A stretch of 64,000 bases of DNA, from positions 3,477,753-3,541,752 of the forward strand of contig NW_003101680.1 in the NCBI RefSeq assembly GCF_000003855.2, given 5' to 3'. Under the pieces are notes generated by a model that was not told where the DNA came from, did not search any database, and worked only from the letters and a program-made list of their open reading frames with translations. The DNA comes from Blastomyces gilchristii SLH14081. Its lineage: Eukaryota; Ascomycota; Eurotiomycetes; Onygenales; Ajellomycetaceae. Shown here in pieces: positions 49,264 through 61,192 of this stretch. The position numbers and the translations under genes are program-made. Every line of letters begins with the position of its first letter. The stretch's first letter is position 1.

Positions 49264-52200
49264 TCATGTTCTTATCTTGAGATTCAATTTCTTAACTAGT
49301 GAGTCTTGTATTCTTTTTGATTGAATTGCTTGATTCAGAAGTAACTCATTAGCTTTTACACATACATGACTGATCTCTTTCAATCTTAATTCTGTGTCTG
49401 TGACTGCTATGTCTGTAACTGCTACTGCTGCATCTGTAACTACTATTTCTGCTATATTCACAACTATTGTGTCTACAACTGCTGTTTTCTCTCTCACCTT
49501 TTCTGAAGCATTCTCCGGGATGCGTGGATTCAATTCATACAACAGGTAGAATGATGAATGCTTAGAGACTGCATGCTGTTGAATCTGTGTGATCAGTAGT
49601 GCCTGTCTGAGATATTCATCTCATAGTCTTGTAGGCTTGCTCACTAGATATTTTATCAGCATGTTGCTCAAGATTTTATTCAAGTGTTTCATCTTCTCAT
49701 TTATCTGTGAATGATATGATGTTATTCTATGATGTCTTGTCTGTAACTGGCTTATGAAATGCCTCACTGCTTCTTCTACAAGATTCACACTGTTATCAGT
49801 TAGAATCTCACAGGGCATTTCATAGTTGATATAGATCTCATTATATAGAAACTTCATCATTATCTTCTCTATCATCTCTGAAACTGCTTTTGCAACTGAC
49901 CAGTCAGTAGTGTAATTAATAGCAGTGATTATTCATCAATTTCCATTTAGTGTCTGCAATAATATGTCTATGAGGTTCATCTCTTATTGTTTGAATAATT
50001 GTATTATATACTTTATCTGATGTTACACTTTCTCATATTCTAACCCTTTCTTAGATTCTTTCACTACCTGACAATTCATGCACTTGTGAGTGTACATCTG
50101 AATGTCCTCAGCCATGCTTGATCAGTATACTCTTGATTTAAGTATACTTATGAGTTCAGAGCTTTCTAAGTGACTGAATTTCTTGTGCATGTGAGCTACT
50201 AAGTTACATTGAAATGAAGATTCTAGATAGAGAGCTTCTATGTATTCTAGATTGTGATAAAGCACAATGTTATTTTTCAATTTTCTTAGCTTGAAGTTTG
50301 AAAGTATCTCTTCTACTACTTTTGCAAGATGCTTGTTATCTGATATCTTGTCATTTTTCAAGTGAGAGATCATGATGTTCACTTATTCTAATTTCTTGCA
50401 TTCTCTCAGTGTGTTTAATATGAATGTCTCTTATGCCTGGTTCATAGAACTCTCACTCATGAAATCAGATCTGTGACTGATTGTGTCAGGTATTATAGTG
50501 TCTGATTCTTTTCAGTATTTAATATGAAGATTATATGCTTAAAACTCTGAGATTCAATGTGCTAAGTGTTTGAAAGGTTTTATTATTAATTATAGATAGA
50601 CAAGACTTTTATAATCTATAATCATTATTGTTGTATATCTGTTATTGATATATCTATTTCATAACATCAGTATATGCTTAATTGCTAGTAATTCCTTTTC
50701 ATGCACTGAGTAATTGAGCTCAGTGTCTGATAGTTTTCTACTATTATACATCACTGAGTGCAGCTTGCTGTTCTTGCTTATCTGTAGAAGAGTGTCTCTG
50801 ATAGCTCATTTGAATGCATCTGTCTTAATATAGAAAGGTTTATCATGATCTGATTGAATAAGCACTGAGAATGTTATTATATATTTTCTCAGTGTGAGAA
50901 AAGTCTCTTCACACATGATATTTCAGATAATTGAATGAAACTTCTTCTTTCACAGATTTACATCTGTTTCTCTTAAGAGATCTGAGAGTGATATAGATAT
51001 TTATGTGAAATTCTTGATAAACCTGCAGTAGTATGAGACCAACTCAAGAAACTGTTGTATATAATGTATGTTTCTCAGCTGTGACTAATTCACTATGATA
51101 TTCAATTTCTCTGAAATGAAGTGTATACAGCTATTATCTACTATATGTTCTACAAACTTCAACTCTTCTGTTTCAAACACATACTTGATTGATTTGATAT
51201 AGAGCTTATACTCTGCCAGAGTTGTAAACACTTCATTGAGATGCTTCAGATATTTATTGTATGAGTTTGAAAAGACTAGAATATCATTGAGATATATAAG
51301 ACATGAGGTTTCATTCTGTTTATAAAGAATTGTATTTATCATTATTTAGAAGATGACAGATGCATTTGTCAGACTGAATGATATTATCAGAAATTCAAAC
51401 TTTTCTCATTGTGTATTAAACACAGTTCATGAGACTGACAGTTTATCTACACAGATCTGTCAGTATTCTGAGAGAAGATTGATCTTTGATAGATATCAGA
51501 TATTTCTGACTATATTCAACTGTTATTGAATCTGTGACAGTGAATATTCATTCTTGATTGTAAGCTTATTAAGTGTTTGATAATCAATACACATCTGTCA
51601 CTTCTCACTCATCTTTTTCATGAATAGAACTGGAAAGCCTCATGTGCTTGATGAGAGTTGTATAAGATCATGTTCTAGAAGATCAGTGATCTGATACTTC
51701 TGTTCTTTGAGATGTGTTTATGACAGAGAATATGCATTCTGATTGACTGGTTTTGCATTCCCTGTGTCAATCTCATGTATGAATCCTTGTTCTGGTGACA
51801 ATTTCAGTGAAAGATCTGTTTGAAAGACCTTTTCATACTTCTTCAGAAGCTTCTTCATATGCTTGTTCTTCTGCATATTCTTTATCTTGATTTTCTCTGC
51901 TTTCAGGTTCTGTATGACATACAGAATGCTTTTGAATGAGGTCTTGTGAATTATTCTCTTTACTTATTAATATGTAAGCAGATTTAACTCTTCTATACCA
52001 GGGGTGTGGAATGTCCTTCTCATATCAGTTGATAGAATCATATGAACTGTTTTCTTTCTATCAGTCAACTGTATATAGCATGTATGTCATTGAATCTGTG
52101 AATTGAATCTTTGAAATCAATTGAGTCTGAGAATAAGGTTGTATTTCACATTCTGCAGCTCTCACACTTAAATATAGTAAGATCATTCTCTGAAGTACAA

Positions 52201-52450
52201 GAGAACTCTTACTCTTACAGATAATATCAAATATTAATTATCAGATAATCTTATGTATCAGAGATTCTTCACTCAGCAGACTTCTTTCAATCTTCAGATC
52301 ATATAATTATTAATATATTATATAAAAGCTTCTGTGTTCACTAACACTTTTGCAGTCATCTCTTGATTCTTATTCAAGTATCTCTTATACATTAACATTT
52401 CAGGTCTTAAGGCATTGAGATGAGTATTCACTTCATTCTCACCTGCTTCT
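49264..52450 (-). pseudogene. B2 pol remnant (protease, RT, RNase H, integrase)
   Basis: It reads right to left. RT has YLNDILVFS near 51,290, integrase zinc-binding region is at 50,382-50,122, core at 49,875-49,621 (YHSQINEKMKHLNKIL), and a C-terminal piece lies at 49,542-49,264. That piece contains a Val-Thr-Asp repeat longer than in B1 (expanded short tandem repeat). RIP-type stops occur elsewhere. Confidence 0.8.
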
Positions 52451-54241
52451 CAGTCAGAAGCCTGCTTTCTCTTAGTGTTTACAGAATTCAGAGAATCATC
52501 TAACACAGGCATCTCTTTCACTTTGAAGACTTTTCATAGAATATCAGTGAGTGTCTTCAAGCTTACTAATTCTGCTAGTTTTTTGACTCTCTTGCTTCTC
52601 TTGACTGTGTATACTGAGTGTAATCTTTTGTATCATGATTTTGATATCTGCAGTTGAAGTAAGCTTGATGCTCATAATATCAAGATTTTCACCTAGAAGA
52701 TCTCTTTTTCAGAGAATTCAGCACTTTAGTGATAATATTCAGATCTAGATTCATTGTGTCTGAGTGTGTAACTTGTATTATAGAAGTCTGATTATCTGTT
52801 CTCTGCTGAGATATACTTGATTGCAGTATTTTCTGTTGCAATTGACTCACTTATTCCCATACAATGAGAATATTATATACTTCCTTCACTGTATCTAGTT
52901 GTAAGGTTAAGCATTTCTATTCTGCTCTCAACTCAGATATAAGATCATGAATGAAGATCTGTAAACAGAAAGATGTTGAATACTCTTCATTCAATGTGAG
53001 ATAGTATAAGCTGAAGTGTGTGAAGTATAATATAAGATCACTCACTTATCTACATTCAGTGAAGTATTTGTAATACTTATCTTATACATTCACTTTCTCA
53101 AAGTTATGCAAGATTTATTTGAAAAACTCATTTTATATTTATAAGAATGAATATTGCTCTGAGTCTGTGAGATTTATCTTTTCATTAGCTATTTATAATG
53201 ACTTTGCTTTTCTGTGTAGAAATGCAGCAGATTTTAAGACTTGTTGAAATTCTGTTGACTATCTGTGTGTGAGTTCATATTTGATCTGATAATATGATTG
53301 CATCTGACTTAGCCAGCTGATTGCAGCATCATTTTTTCAGTCACTATTAAAGCTTAATAACTCTGACAGATCTTCTGACTTGATGTATTTCATGCTCAGA
53401 TTCTCATTCTGCACAGCAGTCTTCAATGATATGTATGCTTCTGAAGAGATCATGAATGATTATGATAAGATCTTCAGATTCAGTGTAGTCACCTATCTGT
53501 ATAAATGTTCAATCTCTTGCTGCAGGTCTAAGATCTGGTTTTCTCTATTCTTATTAATGATGATAATTGCATTGATGAAGCTCTTCATAGTGAATGCTTG
53601 ATTCACAGTGAATGTCAATTATTGTTTAACTTCCATCTCAGCCTGCTACTGTGTATACAAGGCCTCAATCTTGTTTAGAATTCTCATATGTATACAGAGC
53701 TTTGATTCCAGTTCAGTGATCTTGACTGCTTTTCTTACTACTTTGAGTAAATTCTCTGAGAGATTCTGTATATCTTCTGGTTCAGATAGCAGAGAAGGGT
53801 GTTGTTTATATCAGCTAAAAGAGATATTCATTTCAGTGATTTCTTATTGATTGTATAATATCTATTGTTATATTACTGTATTATTATATCACTATATTGT
53901 TATATGATTTCTGTTATTATTATACAACTTCAGTGATAGTCATCTCTTTCTTTTATCTCTTTGAGTGAAAAGTGATCTTCTTTGAATCTGATTCACTGCT
54001 CTTATCTCTTTTCTCACATCTTATCTGTTTATATACATGGTATTCACCTGGATGTGGAGTTTTCTCTCAATAAGTGAAGCAGTATCAATTGAATACTCTT
54101 TCACTCACTGCTCTTTATATGCTATCTTTTGAGATGTTCTAGAACCACACTGACATGATAACTATGAATTGCTTTGTAGATGGAATTATCATACTCTGGA
54201 GAAGCCTGCGCTTCTCACTGGTTTTTAGACATGCTATCAGA
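52451..54241 (-). pseudogene. B2 gag remnant
   Basis: This is the reverse complement of the B1 gag region, again with many RIP-type stops. Plus-strand open frames here (52,475-52,657, 53,380-53,601, 53,608-53,850) are shadows. Confidence 0.65.
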
Positions 54242-54421
54242 TATGATTCAAAGATTGCTTAAGCCAGTGTATAATTACAGGCATACGCTGGCTTCTTATA
54301 TATTGTAATATTATATGCTAAATTAATTAGTGACTGCTATGGCCCCTCTTTACATTCGTACGCTAGTAGTTCGGAAGCGGCCGCGTTATTATCCGACGGT
54401 CATACGTTCTTCCGAACTATA
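54242..54421 (-). repeat. B2 5' LTR (right)
   Basis: 180 bp. The outer (right) ~75 bp keep GGAAGCGGCCGCG and CCGACGG. The inner part has GTGTATAATT where the left LTR keeps GCGTACGATT. Confidence 0.92.
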
Positions 54422-54425
54422 TTAC

Positions 54426-55400
54426 AATAACAGATTCTTATATAAAACTGTCTCAATAATATCATGAATATCTAGATATCTTCTGATAAGATAATATTAC
54501 AAACATACTTCTCTTATAAGATTCTGAAGTGAATCACAGTATCAAGTTAGAGAAAAAGAATGATAAGAATTTCAAACTGTTATGAGATTCTCTTTATAAC
54601 ATGTTCTGAGATGAACTTCTTCTTCTTCAAAAGACACTCAATAATCTGTTAAATAAAGAATTCATATATATTAGCAACTCTTTCACTGCAGCCTCTATTC
54701 TCTTTGCAAAGAAATCAGATAAAGAACTTCAGTTCTGTGTGAATTATCAAGAATTGAACAGATTAATAAAGAAAGACTGTTATTCTTTATCTCTTATCAA
54801 TGAAACTCTAGCTAACATTGAACAAGCTCAATGATTTACAAAGTTAGATGTCATCACTGTGTTTCATAAGATTCATATCACTGAAGAAGATGAGTGACTT
54901 ACAGTATTCTGAACATGATATAATCTCTTTGAATAAGTAGTTACACTCTTTGAACTGATCAATGCTCTCAGTATATTTCAGAAGTATATTAACTGAGCAC
55001 TCTGAGACTTTCTTAATGAATTTGCATCTGCTTATCTAGATGACATTCTCATCTTCATCAATGAATTCAGAAAAGAATATCAAGAGCATGTGCAAAGAGT
55101 ATTACAACAACTATGAGAAGCAGAACTATTAATTGATATTAACAAGTGTGATTTCAAAGTCAAGAGTACTAAATACTTAGATTTCATCATAGAAGCTGGT
55201 AAGAGAATTTAAATGAATTCTGAGAAGATCTCTGCTATTCTTGAATGAGAGGCCCTGTGCACTGTGAAAGATGTATGAAGCTTCATCAGATTTGCTAACT
55301 TCTATCAGTGATTTATATGAAACTTCTCAGATATTGTAAGATTACTTATAGAACTCACTAAGAAAGACACAGTATTTCAATGATCAGTAGACACTGAAGC
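54426..55400 (+). pseudogene. C3 reverse transcriptase, RIP-killed but with intact YLDD
   Basis: It follows the B2 insertion and is collinear with C2 41,045-42,020. The active site AYLDDILIF is intact at 55,030-55,056. Stops at Trp positions make it non-functional. It ends in ACTGAAGC, the target of M2. Confidence 0.8.
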
Positions 55401-55906
55401 TAGACTGGCCGCCGGGACCATGAATTTCACATTTGATCCCATTTGGTCTGGTCCCATACATTTCTTGGCGTGAATCCCGCTGGGACTGGCTATCAAAAAA
55501 ACATGTAAAGTGACTATATATCAGATCTTAAAATGGAACCATGACTTGAAAAAAATGAGAAAGTGGTCCCATTTGGTCCTATTTAGTCCCATTCTTGGCA
55601 TAAAGTTACTATTTTTAGACATTTTAAGGTTTTTTTTAGACTATTTTTAATTTTTTAAAAAGTAACGCTTTTTGATAACACTCAAATGAGATTTAAAGTC
55701 ATTTAAAGCAATAAAAATAATTTAAATTGAGAAGTGGAAATCATGGTCCCATTTGGAAAATGTGACAAGAGTAGACAGTAAGTCTCACTGGAACAGTATG
55801 AAACTACTATCTAATGTTAAAACCGTGTAATGGGATCAGTCGAATTGGTAATGGAACTATCAAAAAATCTGGTCCTGGTCCCAGACACGGTCACACGGTC
55901 AGTCTA
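55401..55906 (+). mobile_element. M2: hAT-like MITE, well preserved
   Basis: 506 bp, starting TAGACTGGCCG and ending CGGTCAGTCTA. ACTGAAGC is duplicated on both sides (55,393-55,400 and 55,907-55,914). An 8-bp duplication with short imperfect inverted ends fits the hAT superfamily. There is no coding capacity, so it depends on a transposase elsewhere. The open frame at 55,814-56,038 crosses its end by chance. Confidence 0.9.
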
Positions 55907-55914
55907 ACTGAAGC

Positions 55915-58021
55915 TGTATTTACACAGATGAAGAAGATGTTCATTAATACCTCTCTACTGATAACATTCAATTCTGATTATAAGATAGTTGTTGAAGCTG
56001 ATTTCTCTGACTATATGATAGAGAGAGTAATATTGTAATATGATGATGAAGATGTTCTACAATCATGTATCTTCATGTCTAAGAAACTGAGTCCTGCTGA
56101 ATGCAATTATAAGATCTATGATAAGAAACTTCTTGTAATTATACACTGTTTAAAAGAATAAGACTCTGAACTCTGAAGTGTCTCTGAATTTGAGATAGTT
56201 ACAGATTATAAGAATCTTAAATACTTCATAACTATTCATAAACTCACTGCATAACAGATGCAATAGTCTGAGTTCTTAAGTCACTTTCATTTTACAATAC
56301 ACTACTGTTCTGACAGTCAGAACTCGATGGCAGATGCCCTCTTATAACAAGAGCAAGATATGTTATCTGATGTAACAGATACTCACTGAATAAATTGAGA
56401 GCACTGGCTCTTGAATCTGAAGATACTAGTTGATCAAGATGAAACAACTTATGACACTATACATGCTTCTTCAATTAGAATACTCTCTCTTCAAACTGAC
56501 ACTGACATCAACACTGATATCTCAACTTCTTTCAAACTTACACTGAATGAATTATGACATATAACAGCTCAAACTGATGAACTTCTTCAAGTACTCACTG
56601 AAGCAGTATGTCAAGAAGCACCTCAATTCTCCTCAGAACTATGTATAAGAACTGACATCTCAGAATGCTCAATTGATGACAATAACACTCTACAGTTTCA
56701 CAAGTGACATTGAGTCCTCTACTCTGAACTCTTACACACTCAGATAATGCAAGAGATGCATGATTAATGTATAATCAGTTATTCAGATTGTAAATAACTG
56801 TATCAAATAATCTTTCAGAAGTTCTACTGACCTGAGATATTAAACAGCATCAGATATTTTGTCTGAAACTGTAATCATTATTTCTTCATCACCTCATGAA
56901 AGAACTGTAGAAAAGGCCTGCTGAAATCACTTAATATCTCTGATAGAATCTGATAAGATGTGACAATTGACTTTGCTGTTGATCTCTCTGAGAGTAAGAG
57001 CTGTAGAAATGTTCTGATCATTGTGAACTGATTAAGTAAGAATGTTATATTGAAACCCTGTAACAAGATGAATACTGAACAAGTTACTGAAGCTTTTCTA
57101 AGAAGCTCATTCTATCAGATACATGAATTGCTGAGATCTATAGTATCAGATCAGAGTCATCAATTCATGAGTACTCTCTGAACAAGAATCTGTCAAGTTC
57201 TCAAGATTATATATTATCTGTCAACTGCCTATCACTCTGAGACTGATGATACATCAGAATAGACAATTCAGACTGTAAAGAACTATCTTCATAAGTTCTG
57301 TAATCATTTATAAGATGATTGACATGACCTGCTTCTACATGCAGAGGTCACTATCAATGAACAAGATGTTATTTCAACAGACATAAGCCTGTTCTTCCTT
57401 ACACATGATTATCACATGAAGATGTTGAATCTTCTAGAGATTACACAGTTCACACTGAACTCTCACAGTCTGATTCAGATCACTGATAATATAGTAATAA
57501 AACTCTGAGATGTCTGCAATTGAGCAGAGGCCTTCATGACAACTGCAAAACAAGATTAAGAGAATCAAATTAATGTTCATCAAGACCTCACTGAACAATA
57601 TAAGATAGAAGATCTAGTATGATTGAATCTTAAGAATATATAAATCACATGTTCATCTTGTACACTAGATGACTGCCATGTCAAGTATAAAGTAATAGAA
57701 GTTCTAGATAGTTATAACTATTATCTTGACACATCATCAGAAATTCATGATGTCTTTCACACAAGCTTGCTTCACTGCACTGTCACTGACTCATTCTCTT
57801 CTCAACTAACTTTTAACTAACAACTGTCAGAGATCATAGAAGAAGATAATGAGCTTGAGTGAAAGATTGAAGATATTCTCAATGAGAGATCATACAGCTG
57901 TGATCAATAATATCTTGTGAAATGAGTCAGCTATAATCAACTGACCTGAACTCTGAGTTCTGTGTTATCTGAAACAGTGACTCTTGATCAATGAGAACTG
58001 CTTCTGGAAAGAGAGGGCTAA
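55915..58021 (+). pseudogene. C3 RNase H, integrase and chromodomain, RIP-killed
   Basis: RNase H is at about 55,915-56,350 and integrase about 56,880-57,620. A C-terminal chromodomain lies at about 57,840-57,990 (EDILNERS..., YLVK followed by a TGA for Trp, then VSYNQ). The chromodomain places family C among the chromoviruses, which target heterochromatin; that fits their repeated insertion into one another here. Confidence 0.8.
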
Positions 58022-58335
58022 TGTAGCAGGCTGCGCCTGATCAATCATATAGACTATTTCATACACTTCATAGATTTCTACCGCCTCATTTCTGATCACT
58101 GATCCTCAGCTGCTATGAACATGTATGTTCTGATTGCTGATTCTCGGCTGCTACAAATGCATGTATATTCTTCCGCCCTGAAGCATCACTGTGTACATCA
58201 TCACATACATGTATAAATATTCACTTCAATTGCTGATTCTCGCACTTTCTCTTTCTTTTCTTCTCTAACATTTTTCTCTTTGTTATATAAGACCTATCAA
58301 TATTATACTGATCTATTCGGCGTAGGCCCCTTACA
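58022..58335 (+). repeat. C3 3' LTR
   Basis: 314 bp. The inner start is RIP-changed (TGTAGCAGGCTG); the outer end keeps TTCGGCGTAGGCCCC. Confidence 0.92.
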
Positions 58336-58340
58336 ATATC

Positions 58341-58679
58341 AGGTATAAAGTGATAGAAGTTCTAGATAGTTACAACTATTATCTTGACATATTATCAGAA
58401 ATTCATAATATCTTTCATACATGCTTACTCTGCTACACTATCACTGACTTATTCTCTTCTCAACTGACTTTCAACTGACAGCTGTCAGAGATCATAGAAG
58501 AAGATAATGAGCTTGAATAAGAGATTAAGAATATTCTTAATAAGAGATCACACAGCTGTAGCTGATAATATCTTATAAAATAAGTCAGCTATAATTAACT
58601 GATCTGAACTCTGAGTTCTGTATTATCTGAAATAGCAGTTCTTAACTGATGAGAACTATTTCTGAAAGAGAGAGACTAA
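58341..58679 (+). pseudogene. C2 pol 3' end (chromodomain part)
   Basis: It continues C2 after the C3 insertion and is collinear with C3 57,683-58,021. It is heavily RIP-changed. Confidence 0.8.
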
Positions 58680-59043
58680 TGTGACAGACTGTATCTGATC
58701 AATCATATAGACTATTTCATTACACTTCACAGATTTCAACTGCTTTATTCTTGAATATATATACTCTGATTCTCAGTCATTCTTGATCACTGATTCTCAG
58801 CTGTCATGAATATATATACTTTAATTCTCAGTCATTCTTGATTATCAATTCTCAGCTGTTATGAACACATATAGATTCTTTCACTCTGAAGTCTCACTGT
58901 GTATGTTATCACATACATGTATAAATATTCACTTTAATTGCTGATTTTCACACTTTCTCTTTCTTTTCTTCTCTAACATTTTTCTCTTTGTTATATAAGA
59001 CCTATCAGTATTATACCGATCTATTCGGCGTAGACCTCTTACA
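58680..59043 (+). repeat. C2 3' LTR
   Basis: 364 bp, about 50 bp longer than C3 LTRs because of one extra internal repeat. The start is strongly RIP-changed (TGTGACAGACTGTATC); the outer end keeps TTCGGCGTAGACC. Confidence 0.9.
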
Positions 59044-59048
59044 AAATC

Positions 59049-59505
59049 ATTAAATTCTGCAAGAAGTCGAGGTTTTGATAAGAGAATACATTGAAGATTA
59101 TGACATTTTATAACTGAAGATTTTATCATTGCATAGTAGTATAGACTGCTGTCTATCATGACTTTCATATTATACATATTATCAATCACAGTAGATACAA
59201 GAATTGCATTCATTGTCATTTTCTCTTCAAATTATTATTATTCATTCTCTTCAAGCTTCTGTTTACAAATTTGAACAGAAGCTAATCTTTTCTCTGTTTT
59301 ATCAGAGCATTCTTATAGTTATTCTCTGAATCTTTTTTTAATGCAATGTGATTGATGCAGACAGGTGTTGATTCATTCTTTAAGTAAGAAGATATATAGA
59401 CTGATCAGTAGTTGAAAGCAATGTACTCTAATCAGTTACAGTTAATGTATACTTCACATTGATATTAATTAATGACTTCTTCAGAAGTGATTTCAGGAAC
59501 TTGAA
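59049..59505 (-). pseudogene. C1 protease/gag piece between C2 and M3
   Basis: It is the reverse complement of C2 about 40,210-40,660. The open minus-strand frame 59,219-58,929 joins this piece to the C2 LTR by chance. The protease block has DSS for DSG. Confidence 0.75.
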
Positions 59506-60011
59506 TAGACTGGCCGCTGAGACCATGAATTTCACGTTTGGTCTCATTTGGTCTGGTCCCATACATTTCTTGGCGTGAATCCTGCTGGGACTGGCTATCA
59601 AAAAAACATGTAAAGTGACTATATATCAGATCTTAAAATGGAACCATGACTTGAAAAAAATGAGAAAGTGATTCCATTTGGTCCCATTTAGTCCCATTCT
59701 TGGCATAAAGTTACTATTTTTAGACATTTTAAGGTTTTTTTTAGACTATTTTTAATTTTTTAAAAAGTAACACTTTTTGGTAACGCTCAAATGAGATTTA
59801 AAGTCATTTAAAGCAATAAAAATAATTTAAATTAAGAAGTGGAAATCATGGTCCCATTTGGAAAATGTGACAAGAGTAGACAGTAAGTCCCACTGAGACA
59901 GTATGGAACTACTATCTAATGTTAAAACCGTGTAATGGGATCAGTCGAATTGGTAATGAGACTATCAAAAAATCTGGTCCTGGTCCCAGACACGGTCACA
60001 CAGTCAGTCTA
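59506..60011 (+). mobile_element. M3: hAT-like MITE
   Basis: 506 bp, with the same ends as M1 and M2. AACTTGAA is duplicated at 59,498-59,505 and 60,012-60,019. It is lightly changed. Confidence 0.9.
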
Positions 60012-60019
60012 AACTTGAA

Positions 60020-60519
60020 AGCCTGTTCAGATAGTGAAGACTCTTGCTTATATATAGATATTTAAGTCTACTCAATTTATAATATCTACATTATTGTTAT
60101 TCTTCAGTGTAGATGTATAAGTGACTGAGATATTTCTCAGCACAGATGTGTAAGTGTAATATTTTCTATTACTGTTCTGTATACTCTTGAGCTTGATAAG
60201 ACAGTTGTTCAATGTCTGAAGCTGTGTGTAGAAGTCTTCATAAGTTGAGTCTTTATTTACACTTATAAGAGTCTGTAAGAGTTTGAAAGTTAATATCTTC
60301 TTAAGCATGCTAATCTTCATTTAATTCTCTCAAGATTAATCATCTGCTTTTAAGATTTTAATATTGAAGTCAGAAATGAATATTATAAGAGAAGTGTTTC
60401 TCTATCAGATACTCTGTAATTAATTTAACATCTTCTATTACATGACAGTGTCTTAGAACAGAATCTTAAGATATTTCATAATATTATCAGATGTTCACAA
60501 CACTGATTCACATACTTTC
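60020..60519 (-). pseudogene. C1 gag piece, cut by element E
   Basis: It holds the gag frame 60,320-60,072 (MKISMLKKILTFKLLQTL), matching C2 gag. It stops at the E insertion; the rest of C1 is beyond the window. Confidence 0.8.
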
Positions 60520-61192
60520 TGTCACGCCTCTGGCCGCGTCAAGGCCCCGCTGCGGTTTCACACGGCTCATTACTTTCATGCAGATGATTTCATTCATTCC
60601 GCAGGTCATTTGAACCGGTTTTCAACCACTCTATGACATTATTTGAATATATCATAGGAAGATCTGATTAATGAATATGAGAACCCCGCTTCTATACAAG
60701 GTTAGCAGATTACTCTTTCTTGATAATGAGGCATCACTGAGGTATCACTTCAGCTATTCTTACTCATGAAATGAGAGAAGGATATTCACTTATTATTTAT
60801 ATAGAATAGCTAGATACTGACTTCTTATTAAAGAAGTCAGTGATTCATTTTTCTTCTACTGAAATATATATAAGAGTTACTGTGTTTCTCATACAATTTT
60901 CTTAGTATACTAAGTATTATATCTGTGATATTCTTATAATAACTCTGTAGTCTACAAGCTTGCTATTTAAGTAAGATAGTCAAGCTCACTTATACAGCTT
61001 CTTAAATAACTATCTCTATATAATGTCACTGACTAGTCACTGCTTCAGTTTCATTATATTATAATTTAAATCACTTGATCTGATTACAAGTTTGAATCAG
61101 TTAAGCTTTAACAGACTGATATAATCTCACACATCTGTGCTGAGACTGACTCAACCTCACTCTCTGAGAGAAACTTTACATCATTTTCTAGA

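Larger units (their letters stand above)
46129..54420 (-). mobile_element. B2: Ty3/Gypsy LTR retrotransposon inside C3
   Basis: Target duplication GTTAC (46,124-46,128) and ATTAC (54,421-54,425) differ by one G-to-A change; the empty site is seen in C1. On the minus strand the order is 5' LTR (54,242-54,421), gag, pol, 3' region, 3' LTR (46,129-46,308). It is a sister copy of B1 without the F insertion. Confidence 0.9.
43770..58335 (+). mobile_element. C3: chromovirus inserted in C2, host of B2 and M2
   Basis: The LTRs are 314 bp each (43,770-44,083 and 58,022-58,335). ATATC at 43,765-43,769 and 58,336-58,340 is the TSD in C2. Removing B2 and M2 with their duplications leaves 5,755 bp. Read naively, 35,562-44,083-58,335 looks like a tandem array sharing an LTR, but the TSDs show nesting. 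Confidence 0.92.
35562..59043 (+). mobile_element. C2: chromovirus (Ty3/Gypsy with chromodomain), host of M1 and C3
   Basis: It begins TGTGGCGGG and ends CTTACA. AAATC at 35,557-35,561 and 59,044-59,048 is its TSD inside C1. Removing M1 with its TSD and C3 with its TSD leaves 5,784 bp, close to C3 (5,755 bp). Internal parts are 39,053-43,769 and 58,341-58,679. Confidence 0.9.

Noticed and set aside
35562..58335. Tandem array of chromoviruses sharing a central LTR (LTR-internal-LTR-internal-LTR)
   Set aside because: ATATC flanks 43,770-58,335 on both sides, and C2 pol resumes at 58,341, so C3 is nested in C2 and does not share an LTR.
58929..59219. 96-codon open frame on the minus strand
   Set aside because: It joins C1 protease sequence to the C2 LTR across an insertion boundary.
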